DNA of 40,100 nt. Origin: an uncultured Spirochaetales bacterium. Lineage in GTDB: Bacteria > Spirochaetota > Spirochaetia > Sphaerochaetales > Sphaerochaetaceae. Shown here in pieces: positions 1 through 7,890 of the stretch. How positions within the stretch are numbered: the first letter of the stretch is position 1; each line of letters opens with the position of its first letter. The translations under genes were made by a program, and so were the position numbers. A model generated the notes under the pieces. The model was not told where the DNA came from. It saw only the letters and a list, made by a program, of their open reading frames with translations, and ran no database searches. The stretch spans positions 1 through 40,100 of the forward strand of contig CASDRY010000088.1 in the NCBI GenBank assembly GCA_949283235.1, written 5' to 3'.

Positions 1-450
1 AGGAACGAAGAGAGATGGATTCATAAGCTCTTCCTTCTCCGCATGGACTGCAAGCACACCCTTGTAGCGAGCGTCTGAAAGCACCTTGAATACCGCTCTC
101 TGCTTCTCCTTCCCTATTATTCCCATGTTCCCTGTAGATTGACCTGCGAACATCTTAAGTCCGACCACAAGCGGGAAAAGCTCATCATGGAGATCAACCA
201 TCTCCCTGATCTGATCTTCATCAGAGGTTATCCCACCATACAGATGATATGAAACACCTGTCTTTTCCGCACTCTCACCACCATCTGCCAGACGAGAGAG
301 TATCGTGTCCCTGTCAGTACAGGGAGGATTTGTGTTCGGCATATCAAAGAGATGATTAAAGCCTAGGCGTGAAGCGACTTTCATGCCATGCTCAATCGTT
401 TCCTTGCTGCTCTGATTCCAATCTCTTAGGTGAACATGAGGATCTATCAT
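1..450 (-). CDS. pyrC: Dihydroorotase PyrC, partial (C-terminus off the left edge)
   Basis: Only the first 150 codons are present. The protein starts with M-I-D-P-H-V-H-L-R-D, the metal-binding D-x-H-V-H-L-R motif of dihydroorotase, followed near residue 40 by M-P-N-T-N-P-P, the substrate loop of the family, and by G-L-K-M-F, a plausible position for the carboxylated lysine. Dihydroorotase closes carbamoyl-aspartate to dihydroorotate, the third step of cytoplasmic pyrimidine synthesis. Its ATG overlaps the TGA of the upstream pyrDK gene by four bases (ATGA), so translation is probably coupled. It is the last visible gene of the pyr operon. The sequence stops at the window edge, so total length and later motifs cannot be judged. 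Assignment to dihydroorotase rather than another cyclic amidohydrolase rests on the motifs and on operon context. Confidence 0.93.
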   Translation of the reverse strand, partial: MIDPHVHLRDWNQSSKETIEHGMKVASRLGFNHLFDMPNTNPPCTDRDTILSRLADGGESAEKTGVSYHLYGGITSDEDQIREMVDLHDELFPLVVGLKMFAGQSTGNMGIIGKEKQRAVFKVLSDARYKGVLAVHAEKEELMNPSLFVP

Positions 451-2114
451 AACTCAGCTCCATTCTCCTTGAGCGTATGCCATGTGAAGAAAGTACCTTC
501 CTTGCATGTGAGATGCCCACCGCAGACACACTCTCCGCACATACCTATACCGCACATCGTATTCTTCTCCATCGAGAGATAGATGCGGTTATCATCAAGA
601 CCAAGAGCTTCAAGCTTAGCAGCCGCTTTCTCCATCAGTTTCCCAGGTCCCACGACGTATGCAGATACATCCCCCTCGATATCTTCTTCTGAGAGTGTAT
701 CGAGAACACGGCCTGGCTTTCCATCATCAGGAACGGAACGATAGCTACCATATGATCTGAGAACGTCTTCAAGCGGATCCTTTCCATCCTCTTTCTCAAC
801 AATTCCCACTCTGATATCCATCTCTGTACCATCGTTTTTGAGTTTATCCCCGATAAGAGGAAGTACAGCAGCACCTGTTCCACCACCAATGAGAATAGCC
901 TTCTTCGAAGGAGTATAGACCATAGGTCTGCCATAGAGCCCCCTGGTATAAACAGTGTCCCCTACATTCACGCTAAAGAGCGCTTCTGTGAACTCACCCC
1001 TCTTCTTTATGAGGAATGTAAGAGGCTTGTTTACGGCAACTGAGAATGGCTTCTCGCCCTTTCCAGGGACCCAGATGAAGACAAACTCACCACTCTGACA
1101 GTTCATCTCGCCAGAGAGAGTCATAACCATCACATTACCCTTATGCATCTCCTTGCTGAGAACTGTATGAGGAGTGTAAACAAGCTTGTTATCTGCAGAG
1201 AGGAGTGAAGAGACATCCTTTCCTGTCTTCATTCTATGGAAGTACTCTTCCCACTCAGTTGGCATAACACGGGAAAGCGCGGATCCTATTCCAACACTAT
1301 CAGCACCGGCCTCAAGCATTGCCTCAACATCTTCAGGGCGAGTAACTCCTCCCATTCCGAGGATTATAGGATCATCTCCGATAGCCTCTCTTATTTCTTT
1401 GATACACTCAAGCGCGGTACTATTCACCCACTCTCCGGAAGCTCCGCCTTTACCTCCAAGCTTGTTATTGAGGATAGGAGCACCAGAGTGCGGCTCTGTG
1501 TAAAGCTTAGGACCAACTGTGTTGATAGCGGCAATTCCATCTGCTCCAGCTTCTATAACAGCCTTTGCGATAGCCCCGATATCAGGGACATTGGGAGTAA
1601 GCTTCACGATAAGAAGTGCTTTTCTATCTGGAAGCGCATCAACTATTGCCTTCACATAGGAAGAAGCTATCGAAGCATCGCTTCCGATAGAAGCGCCAAA
1701 GCCTGCAGCTGCATGAGGACAGGAGAAATTGAGCTCAAGCATATCACCATAGGGATCAAATGCTTTTACAAGTGTTATGAAATCCTCAGGGTTGGATGCC
1801 GAGAGCGATATATTGAGAAGCGCCCTCATACCATTCCCCCTGATTTCCCTTATCTCTGGAAGCACAACATCCATTCCTGGGTTTCTGAGTCCGACCGAAT
1901 TCCCGAAATCCCCAAGCGATGGAGAGCAGACTATAGGCTCCCTGTTTCCCGGATTCGGTGTTACCTGGAAGCTCTTTGTCGTTATGATATCCACACTCGG
2001 GATTTTCTTATCAAAGAGCTCTATCAGCTCCTTCTTGGTGGATGCGACACCGGATACAGTTGCAAGTATCGCTTTCTTTCTGAGATGGTTCTTTCTGAGT
2101 TCGCTTATATCCAT
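447..2114 (-). CDS. pyrD: Dihydroorotate dehydrogenase fused to its electron-transfer subunit (PyrD-PyrK fusion)
   Basis: This 555-residue protein joins two subunits that are normally separate. Residues about 1-295 are a class 1B dihydroorotate dehydrogenase: N-F-S-C-P at 129-133 carries the class 1 active-site Cys (C132), and G-M-G-G-V near 255 is the FMN phosphate site. Residues about 305-555 resemble PyrK: a ferredoxin-reductase-like beta barrel, a nucleotide-binding G-G-G-T-G-A, and a C-terminal [2Fe-2S] motif with C521, C526, C529 and C537. In the known two-subunit 1B enzymes PyrK passes electrons from FMN through FAD and the iron-sulfur cluster to NAD+; the fusion should do this in one chain. 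The start codon overlaps the pyrF stop (TGATG) and the stop overlaps pyrC (ATGA). The whole reading frame is open, so the fusion is real in this sequence. Confidence 0.93.
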   Translation of the reverse strand: MDISELRKNHLRKKAILATVSGVASTKKELIELFDKKIPSVDIITTKSFQVTPNPGNREPIVCSPSLGDFGNSVGLRNPGMDVVLPEIREIRGNGMRALLNISLSASNPEDFITLVKAFDPYGDMLELNFSCPHAAAGFGASIGSDASIASSYVKAIVDALPDRKALLIVKLTPNVPDIGAIAKAVIEAGADGIAAINTVGPKLYTEPHSGAPILNNKLGGKGGASGEWVNSTALECIKEIREAIGDDPIILGMGGVTRPEDVEAMLEAGADSVGIGSALSRVMPTEWEEYFHRMKTGKDVSSLLSADNKLVYTPHTVLSKEMHKGNVMVMTLSGEMNCQSGEFVFIWVPGKGEKPFSVAVNKPLTFLIKKRGEFTEALFSVNVGDTVYTRGLYGRPMVYTPSKKAILIGGGTGAAVLPLIGDKLKNDGTEMDIRVGIVEKEDGKDPLEDVLRSYGSYRSVPDDGKPGRVLDTLSEEDIEGDVSAYVVGPGKLMEKAAAKLEALGLDDNRIYLSMEKNTMCGIGMCGECVCGGHLTCKEGTFFTWHTLKENGAEL

Positions 2115-2995
2115 CAGATGGAAGCCTCCGCAAAGAGTGAATGGATCGATGCCATAACCTGATCAAGCCAATCATCTGGAGCTTCTCCCTTCTTCCAAGG
2201 ATGAGTAAGACCAGAGGATGAGTTAATTCTAGCAAGCTCTGCAGGATACTCCGCATTCTTCAGCGCAGCCATTACATCTGTAGCGCTTCCTCCCTGGGAA
2301 CCTACTCCAGGAATGAGCATAGGCATATCCCTGTCAGAGTAGTAGGAGGCTATCTCCCCAAGTTCCTTCATGCTTGTAGCTCCTACGACAGCACCAAGTC
2401 CTGGATGAGAAGAAGCCCAGTGCGCGATGCGATGCGCAACCGCTATATACATCGGATAGAGTTCCTTCTCATCAACAGCATCAACTGAGAGCATATTCTG
2501 AAGATCGATAGCTCCTGGGTTTGATGTCCTGTTGAGAATGTAAACACCCTTATCCTCGAAAGCGAACGGAATTACGGAGTCCGTTCCCATATATGGGGAT
2601 ACTGTCACAGCATCTGCTTTCCAGGAATCGAAAGCCTCTTTTGCATAGTTCTCGCTTGAGCGTGCTATATCACCACGCTTGCTATCAAGAATGACAGGTA
2701 TGCCAGGAAAGAAGTTCTCGATAAGATCCATGATATCTGCAAGTGCAAGAGAACCCTGGAAATCCTCCTCTCTTGGTCTATCCAGAGAGGAATAATACCC
2801 GATATTAGGCTTGAATGCGGCAGGTACTGTACCTTCAAGTCTCATTCTGCGGAAAATCTCAGCAAAATAAGAGGAAAGACGCTCCCTCAGTGGTGCTTCC
2901 GATGCAGGAAGAACAGAGACAATGGGATCAAGTCCCATGCAGACTATATTCCCGGCTTCCTTAGCGCTCTGTCTGAGTTTATCAAGATAGCTCAT
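2114..2995 (-). CDS. pyrF: Orotidine-5'-phosphate decarboxylase, type 2 (long form)
   Basis: The 293-residue product converts OMP to UMP, the last step of de novo pyrimidine synthesis. L-D-S-K-R-G-D-I is the D-x-K-x-x-D-I catalytic motif of the family; early M-G-L-D-P and late P-G-V-G-S-Q-G fit the substrate and phosphate loops. The length of about 290 residues and the A-R-S-S-E-N-Y-A sequence after the catalytic motif match the type 2 enzymes rather than the roughly 240-residue E. coli type. I start it at the ATG at 2995, which overlaps the pyrE TAA by one base (TAATG) and follows AGGGAGGTG at good spacing; an in-frame start 60 bases upstream lies inside pyrE and would add a 20-residue extension unlike the family. 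The stop overlaps the pyrDK start by one base. Confidence 0.95.
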   Translation of the reverse strand: MSYLDKLRQSAKEAGNIVCMGLDPIVSVLPASEAPLRERLSSYFAEIFRRMRLEGTVPAAFKPNIGYYSSLDRPREEDFQGSLALADIMDLIENFFPGIPVILDSKRGDIARSSENYAKEAFDSWKADAVTVSPYMGTDSVIPFAFEDKGVYILNRTSNPGAIDLQNMLSVDAVDEKELYPMYIAVAHRIAHWASSHPGLGAVVGATSMKELGEIASYYSDRDMPMLIPGVGSQGGSATDVMAALKNAEYPAELARINSSSGLTHPWKKGEAPDDWLDQVMASIHSLFAEASI

Positions 2996-3690
2996 TACTT
3001 CACCTCCCTTGGAAAGCCTCTCTTCTCGCCCCATCCGAAAGGATCCTCTCTCCATTCACGGAGGACATCAGCCTCCTCTGAGGAGATATAGCCTGTCTCA
3101 TATGCTGTATGAATCATTGTGTCATATGAGAGGATTGTGTAGAAAATACACTCAGGGTCTAGTGCCGCAAATGCATCGACAGAGGCCTTGAGACCATATG
3201 TGAAGATAGCAAGACAGAGCGAGCAGTCACCATTTGCATTTCTGATAGCCTCTACAGCTTTCAGTGAAGAAGAGCCAGTGGAGATCAGGTCCTCGATAAG
3301 CACTACCTTCTGATTGCCATAGCCTTCCTTTCCTATTCCCTCAATCTGATGTCCGAGTCCATGGTCCTTTGAGGAAGAACGGACATATGAAAGCGGTTTG
3401 TAGAGCATATCAGCAAGACTTGTCGCGTGAGGAATTCCCGCTGTTGCAGTTCCCGCGATGTTATCGCACTTCTCACCTGTAGCTGAGAGCATATCAGCAA
3501 AGGCATCCCTTATAAGAGCTCTGTACTTCGGTGATGAGAGGAACATCCTGTTATCGTTATAGATAGGCATCCTGTATCCAGAAGCCCATGTAAAAGGAGC
3601 TGAAGGTGAAAGTTTTATCGCACCAAGCTCAAAAGCTCCTTTCGCGAGTATCGGTCCATAGTATTCTGTTATTTCATCCAATCTTTTCAT
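2995..3690 (-). CDS. pyrE: Orotate phosphoribosyltransferase
   Basis: The 231-residue enzyme joins orotate to PRPP to make OMP for the overlapping downstream pyrF. The PRPP-binding signature V-V-L-I-E-D-L-I-S-T-G-S-S is near residues 125-137. I-K-L-S and F-T-W-A-S-G-Y-R in the N-terminal part match the orotate-binding region of PyrE. Two ATG codons are possible. The one at 3711 directly abuts the pyrBI stop codon; the one at 3690 has TTGGAGAG six to seven bases upstream and starts M-K-R-L-D-E, so I chose 3690. The gene is third-to-last in a tightly packed operon with one-base or four-base overlaps, implying equimolar, coupled expression of all steps after carbamoyl phosphate. Confidence 0.95.
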   Translation of the reverse strand: MKRLDEITEYYGPILAKGAFELGAIKLSPSAPFTWASGYRMPIYNDNRMFLSSPKYRALIRDAFADMLSATGEKCDNIAGTATAGIPHATSLADMLYKPLSYVRSSSKDHGLGHQIEGIGKEGYGNQKVVLIEDLISTGSSSLKAVEAIRNANGDCSLCLAIFTYGLKASVDAFAALDPECIFYTILSYDTMIHTAYETGYISSEEADVLREWREDPFGWGEKRGFPREVK

Positions 3691-3711
3691 ATATCTCTCC
3701 AATTGTAGCAT

Positions 3712-5304
3712 TTATGAGCGTTTTTTCCAGATTTCCTTGAAGGAATGGAAGCGACCGCAGTATGCACATGCAAAGTGACCATCCGGGGTGCGGTAGAAGG
3801 AAGCAGGAACCCCCTCTCCATTGACTGGATTGGAGATACATGCCTCGTTCTGGCAGCAGAGATCATCGAAGTTGTAGATACGAGGTGGCATATGCGTTCT
3901 GTACTTCTCAGCAACACGTCCATCCCTGATTATATTCAGAGTGCAGTGAGGAGCAACTGCGGCAAGTCTCTTCAGATCCTTCCTCTCCAATGGTCTTGCA
4001 CCAGGACGGAAGATTATTCCCTTATACTGTCCATCAGAACCCCTTGATACCCATTCACCGCCACGGCCATCATCAAGACCGAGGATAGATGAGATCAGGC
4101 GCATATGATTTCTGATCGAGCCAGGATCATCACCCTTGCAGATATGGTCAATTACTATTCCATCTGATATAGGGCGAACACCTTCAGAGTAGTTCTTATC
4201 CTTCTTATCCTTCGAAGGCTCCACCTGAATGATGTACTCCTCTGTACGCCTATCTGTGACATGGTCCCCTGGAACAGGAACATAATCATCACCGATCTTA
4301 CCTCCAACAAGGGAAAGAAGAACGATACGGCAGTACATTCCGTTTATCGCCTGTCTCTCCCAGCCATTGAGAGGAGTTTTATCGAGCCATGTAGGAATCG
4401 TCGGATGCTCTTTGTGGCGCGGAAGCGGATGATAGAACCTTGTCCCCTCTTTAAGGTATGGAAGGAAATCCTTCCTGAATGTGATAGCTTCTCTTAGAAT
4501 CTCCTGCTTCTGCAGAATCCTCTCACCCATTCTCTCAAGCTGAGGTCTTGTGAAGTACCAGAGCTTTGCAGGATCCGCTGTCTTCAGATACTCCTCAATG
4601 GATGAGTAGATAGATACCTCAAATCCATTCTCCTTCATCTTCTCGATATATGACTCAGGCATCATGAGCTCTTCAGGAGCGATAAGGTCCACCTTTACGT
4701 GATCAAAGATTCTGAGGCCATCTGCCTTGGAGTGTACTGTACGCCCATGGTAAAGATCTCCGACAAGCGCTACATGAATCGAGCTGAAATCCATCGAGAG
4801 GTCTTCAAGGAATGAGAACTCATCGAGAAGCTCCTGTGTAGGATGCTCATGTTTTCCATCTCCTGCATTTATGAATGCTGGCCTATATGGAAGGTTATTG
4901 CGCTCAGCATACTCTGTACATTCCTCTGAAAGCCACTTTGTCAGTCCTTCGACCTTGCTTCTCACGATGAAGATCGAGTTATGGTATCCGGAAAGCATAT
5001 TGAATGTGTCCGCATAGCTCTCACCTTTATTGATGGAAGATGAAGAGGAGATAAGCTCGGAAACCTTCACATGATGGAAGTTCGCAGCATTCCTGAATGA
5101 TTCCTTCGTTCTGGTGCTGTCTTCAAGGAATACTTCATAGATACCGAAATCCGGATCATTGATACGGAAGCTATCCAGAACCTTCTCATCACCAGCGATG
5201 ATAGCATCCTTGAGTTCCTTTACCTTTGTGAAGAAATATCTGCGCTCATTAATCGAGAGATCGTCTATTACATTCAGCGATCTTGAAGCGAATACACTGG
5301 ACAT
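3712..5304 (-). CDS. pyrB: Fused aspartate carbamoyltransferase catalytic and regulatory chains (PyrBI)
   Basis: The 530-residue protein makes carbamoyl-aspartate, the committed step. Residues about 1-335 are the catalytic chain, with S-T-R-T (carbamoyl-phosphate site), N-K-G-E (lysine from the neighbouring chain), H-P-T-Q-E, G-R-T-V-H and H-P-L-P-R. Residues about 375-530 are a PyrI chain: G-I-V-I-D-H-I is the nucleotide-effector motif and C484, C489, C513 and C516 form the C-x4-C...C-x2-C zinc site that docks regulatory to catalytic subunits. Fused chains of this kind are known in Thermotoga maritima and Treponema denticola. The start is set at the ATG at 5304, preceded by AAGGAG; a GTG two codons earlier is too close to that site. 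An intrinsic terminator ends only about 15 bases upstream, so expression must depend on read-through (see the leader). Confidence 0.96.
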   Translation of the reverse strand: MSSVFASRSLNVIDDLSINERRYFFTKVKELKDAIIAGDEKVLDSFRINDPDFGIYEVFLEDSTRTKESFRNAANFHHVKVSELISSSSSINKGESYADTFNMLSGYHNSIFIVRSKVEGLTKWLSEECTEYAERNNLPYRPAFINAGDGKHEHPTQELLDEFSFLEDLSMDFSSIHVALVGDLYHGRTVHSKADGLRIFDHVKVDLIAPEELMMPESYIEKMKENGFEVSIYSSIEEYLKTADPAKLWYFTRPQLERMGERILQKQEILREAITFRKDFLPYLKEGTRFYHPLPRHKEHPTIPTWLDKTPLNGWERQAINGMYCRIVLLSLVGGKIGDDYVPVPGDHVTDRRTEEYIIQVEPSKDKKDKNYSEGVRPISDGIVIDHICKGDDPGSIRNHMRLISSILGLDDGRGGEWVSRGSDGQYKGIIFRPGARPLERKDLKRLAAVAPHCTLNIIRDGRVAEKYRTHMPPRIYNFDDLCCQNEACISNPVNGEGVPASFYRTPDGHFACAYCGRFHSFKEIWKKRS

Positions 5305-5318
5305 GGCCACTCCTTAAT

Positions 5319-5340
5319 AAAAAAGCCGGACAATGCCGGC
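5319..5340 (-). terminator. Intrinsic terminator in the pyr leader (attenuator)
   Basis: On the minus strand a five-base-pair GCCGG/CCGGC stem with a six-base loop is followed by six T. It ends just before the AAGGAG of pyrBI, so no promoter can fit between them. It lies three bases after the stop codon of the leader ORF. It may also stop transcription from the upstream ugp operon, but its position forces any pyr transcript starting upstream to cross it. Confidence 0.8.
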
Positions 5341-5343
5341 AAA

Positions 5344-5409
5344 TTATTTAGAAATAATAAGGTAAGGATCGTAAGATGATACGAAGTAAATATCTATCAG
5401 ACTATACAT
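5344..5409 (-). CDS. pyr operon leader peptide (21 aa), UTP-sensitive attenuator candidate
   Basis: This short ORF starts at ATG 5409 with a strong GGAGG five bases upstream and ends in TAA at 5346-5344, three bases before the terminator stem. The peptide is MYSLIDIYFV followed by SSYDPYLIISK. Its coding RNA is about 44% U, and the last third is especially U-rich. In E. coli pyrBI a U-rich leader makes RNA polymerase pause when UTP is low, so that the translating ribosome closes up and masks the terminator. Here a ribosome near the stop codon would cover the GCCGG arm, so the same logic works. The mechanism is inferred from this arrangement; the ORF, ribosome site and terminator are directly visible. 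The residues themselves (four Tyr) are probably less important than translation of the U-rich stretch. Confidence 0.7.
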   Translation of the reverse strand: MYSLIDIYFVSSYDPYLIISK

Positions 5410-5452
5410 CCTTGCCTCCGTCTGGATAGGATATCAGAAGGAGGGATTGGTG

Positions 5453-5480
5453 TCTATATTCTGCACAGCACCTATTTAAT
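5453..5480 (-). promoter_or_regulatory. Candidate pyr operon promoter
   Basis: TATAGA at 5458-5453 (minus strand) is a reasonable -10 box; ATTAAA at 5480-5475, sixteen bases upstream and overlapping the end of ugpE, is a weak -35. It is the best candidate upstream of the leader ORF, about 45 bases before it. Transcription may also enter from ugpE. Confidence 0.3.
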
Positions 5481-6302
5481 TCCGGTATTCGCAATACCCT
5501 GCACGAAATATTTCTGGAGAAGGATGAAAATAACTATAACAGGCATGACTATTATCGCTGCAATCGCCATGATATACCCCCACTGAGAACCAACATCCTC
5601 TGAAATCATATAGGTTATACCAGTCTGCACAGTCTTATAGCGAGTGCTGTTCGAGACAATCAAAGGCCACATGTAATCATTCCAGACATCAACCATGCTG
5701 AAAATCCCGGTTGTAGCCATTGCGCTCTTCCCCATCGGGAGGAAGATGCATAGAAATGTCCTGAGTTTTCCACAGCCATCGAGACTTGCAGCTTCCATAT
5801 AATCATCAGGGATGGACTTGAAGTTCTGCCTCATCAGGAATATGCCGAAAACGCTTGTCAGGGATACAAGGACAATACCGAGGTAGGTATTCACAAGACC
5901 AAGCCTGGATATGGTTATGTAATTTGATATAACCGTAGCCTGGGATGGAATCATCATGCAAGCAAGGAACAGCTGGAAAATCACATCGCGGAAACGGAAA
6001 TGTATCTTTGCAAACGCAAAAGCCGCCAAAGAACATGTCATAAGCTGGCATAGAACAGAAATCGCAGTCACAAGAATGCTGTTCTTGAAGAACACCCCGA
6101 ATGGAGCTGCATGAAGCGCTTCAGGATAATTCGAGAACTTCCACACTTCAGGAAAGATGATCGTGTTATCAAAAACCTCATTATTGTCCTTGAAAGAGGA
6201 AATCAGCATCCAGAAAAACGGCAGAATGACTATCGCCGCTACGAAAATAAGGAAGGCATGTCTTAAAGCCTCCTTCAGTTTTCTTTTACCGAGATCAGTC
6301 AT
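5472..6302 (-). CDS. ugpE: ABC sugar/glycerol-3-phosphate importer permease, UgpE/MalG type
   Basis: The 276-residue inner-membrane protein has about six hydrophobic segments (first near residues 13-33, last near 243-263) and the ATPase-contact EAA loop E-A-A-S-L-D-G-C-G near residue 180. It belongs to the CUT1 permease family and is the second permease of the pair. Its ATG overlaps the end of ugpA by eight bases. I name it ugpE because a glycerophosphodiester phosphodiesterase gene (ugpQ) lies in the same operon; the substrate is therefore inferred, and another phosphorylated polyol or a sugar is possible. It is the last gene before the pyr leader. Confidence 0.8.
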   Translation of the reverse strand: MTDLGKRKLKEALRHAFLIFVAAIVILPFFWMLISSFKDNNEVFDNTIIFPEVWKFSNYPEALHAAPFGVFFKNSILVTAISVLCQLMTCSLAAFAFAKIHFRFRDVIFQLFLACMMIPSQATVISNYITISRLGLVNTYLGIVLVSLTSVFGIFLMRQNFKSIPDDYMEAASLDGCGKLRTFLCIFLPMGKSAMATTGIFSMVDVWNDYMWPLIVSNSTRYKTVQTGITYMISEDVGSQWGYIMAIAAIIVMPVIVIFILLQKYFVQGIANTGIK

Positions 6303-7179
6303 AATTCACCTTCTTTTCCAATCTCATCTGAATGAGGTTCACAACGACAATCAGCAAGAAGAGGACAACAGATATCGCGCTTGCATATCCGATCCTATTG
6401 TTCTGAAAACCATATTTGTAAAGCATTACAACGAGATTTTCAGTTGTACCGGCAGGTCCGCCCTGGGTCATGACATCGATGGTAGTAAATAACTTCAGCG
6501 TGTCGATTGTAAGGAGTATCAGGAGCATGAATGATGTTGGCGATATAAGAGGAAGGTCTATATACCTTATTCTCTTCAAACCTGTAGCTCCATCAAGCTC
6601 AGCCGCCTCTGTTACTGATTTAGGGATATTCTGCAATCCGCCAAGGAAAAGCACGGCAGTGTACCCGATGTTCTTCCATATCAAGATTACCGAAAGCACA
6701 GGAAGCGCTGTCTCAGGCTCGTTGAGCCATCTCTTTCCCTCCCCTCCAAGTGCCTCGATAATCGTGTTCACAAGTCCATACTGGGGATTATACAGGAAAA
6801 GCCATACAGCAGACATCGCGACCATCGATGTAACCATTGGCGTGATATATATAGTTCTGTAAACAACATTGGCCTTGGAAGGCTTGCGGATAAGAAAAGC
6901 AAGCACAAAACCGATGGCCATTGAGAATGGTATGATAATCAAAGCATAGAGAAATGTATTCAGCACGCTCTGCCAGAACTCTTCGGACAGGAACATCTCA
7001 GAATAATTTCTCAGTCCTATGAATTTTCTCGGGAAAATGAGATTCCACGAGGTAAAGCTATTATACAGACTTGCAAATAGCGGATATATGACAAAAGCAA
7101 TGAGGAGAACTGCTGCGGGCAGGATGAAAAAATAGCCCGCCACATTCTCCATCAAAGCTCTATATGTTTTTTCCTTCAT
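6295..7179 (-). CDS. ugpA: ABC sugar/glycerol-3-phosphate importer permease, UgpA/MalF type
   Basis: The 294-residue membrane protein has a first hydrophobic segment near residues 13-36, several further segments, and the EAA loop E-A-A-E-L-D-G-A-T-G-L near residue 190. The sequence F-I-L-P-A-A-V-L-L followed by Y-P-L-F-A-S-L-Y-N-S-F is typical of MalF/UgpA-like CUT1 permeases without the long MalF periplasmic loop. The ATG at 7179 has TAGGAGAAATA upstream and overlaps the end of ugpQ by 20 bases; the stop overlaps ugpE. It would form the translocation pore with UgpE, and both need an ATPase that is not encoded here. Confidence 0.82.
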   Translation of the reverse strand: MKEKTYRALMENVAGYFFILPAAVLLIAFVIYPLFASLYNSFTSWNLIFPRKFIGLRNYSEMFLSEEFWQSVLNTFLYALIIIPFSMAIGFVLAFLIRKPSKANVVYRTIYITPMVTSMVAMSAVWLFLYNPQYGLVNTIIEALGGEGKRWLNEPETALPVLSVILIWKNIGYTAVLFLGGLQNIPKSVTEAAELDGATGLKRIRYIDLPLISPTSFMLLILLTIDTLKLFTTIDVMTQGGPAGTTENLVVMLYKYGFQNNRIGYASAISVVLFLLIVVVNLIQMRLEKKVNYD

Positions 7180-7885
7180 TATTTCTCCTAAGGTAAGCTG
7201 TGAGCAGATCAGGGAAATTGACAGTCATACCATCAACCCCGGAGAGGGAAGCATGTATCATCAAATCCATATCCTTAACGCCCCAGGCTCTCACTCTCAG
7301 CCCCTTTTCATGTGCATACGCTGTAAGCGATGGCGTAATAAGATCCGCACGTGGACAAATTTCATTCATTCCATCATCCACAAGCCTCTTTATCTCATCA
7401 TGAGAGAAGTTGGATGTAAGATACCCAAGCTTAGGTTCCAAGTGCGCTTTTCTTATTTCAAGAATGCTTTCATACGAAAAAGAGGTAATCTCATATGTCA
7501 TACCTGCATGACTGATGATCTCATCATAAGCATCAAGCGCAATCCCCTTTCCTTTTATCTCCAGCGCGAGATGCATTCCAAGCCTTGTGCCATACTCAGA
7601 AAGGAAATCATCAAGGCGAACAATCCTCGTTCCTCTGTACTGCTCACCCTTCCAGATTCCAAGATCATATTCCAGTAGCTCTTTATAAGTAAGTTCCTCT
7701 ACAGCTTCACCTACCCCTGCAACCCTCTCAAGGGTATCATCATGAAAAAGAACAAGAATGCCGTCTTTCGTCCTCCGGATATCGGTTTCGATACCATCAG
7801 CGCCCATTTCGATACCAAGATTGAATGCGGGAAGTGTATTTTCAGGGACATACGATGATGCCCCCCTATGTGCGTAATTAACCAT
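7160..7885 (-). CDS. ugpQ: Glycerophosphodiester phosphodiesterase
   Basis: The 241-residue protein has no signal peptide and carries the GDPD motifs in order: H-R-G-A-S near residue 6, P-E-N-T near 14, E-T-D near 38 and H-D-D-T-L near 48. These bind the divalent metal and supply the catalytic histidines. It hydrolyses glycerophosphodiesters to glycerol-3-phosphate and an alcohol in the cytoplasm, so it would process substrates brought in by the surrounding importer. It sits between the binding protein gene (five-base gap) and ugpA (20-base overlap), an unusual internal position. No Shine-Dalgarno sequence is evident before its ATG, so translation may depend on coupling with ugpB. Confidence 0.92.
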   Translation of the reverse strand: MVNYAHRGASSYVPENTLPAFNLGIEMGADGIETDIRRTKDGILVLFHDDTLERVAGVGEAVEELTYKELLEYDLGIWKGEQYRGTRIVRLDDFLSEYGTRLGMHLALEIKGKGIALDAYDEIISHAGMTYEITSFSYESILEIRKAHLEPKLGYLTSNFSHDEIKRLVDDGMNEICPRADLITPSLTAYAHEKGLRVRAWGVKDMDLMIHASLSGVDGMTVNFPDLLTAYLRRNNEGKNI

Positions 7886-7890
7886 AGTTA

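Noticed and set aside
1236-2162. Long plus-strand open frame opposite pyrDK
   Set aside because: It lies wholly antisense to a gene with clear motifs, has no ribosome site and has no recognisable protein features.
5405-5440. PyrR-type RNA binding site in the pyr leader
   Set aside because: ATCCAGACGGAGGCAAGG faintly resembles the PyrR loop, but the conserved GAGAGG is not present, the stem is weak, no antiterminator is evident and no pyrR gene is in the window. The translated U-rich leader explains the region better.
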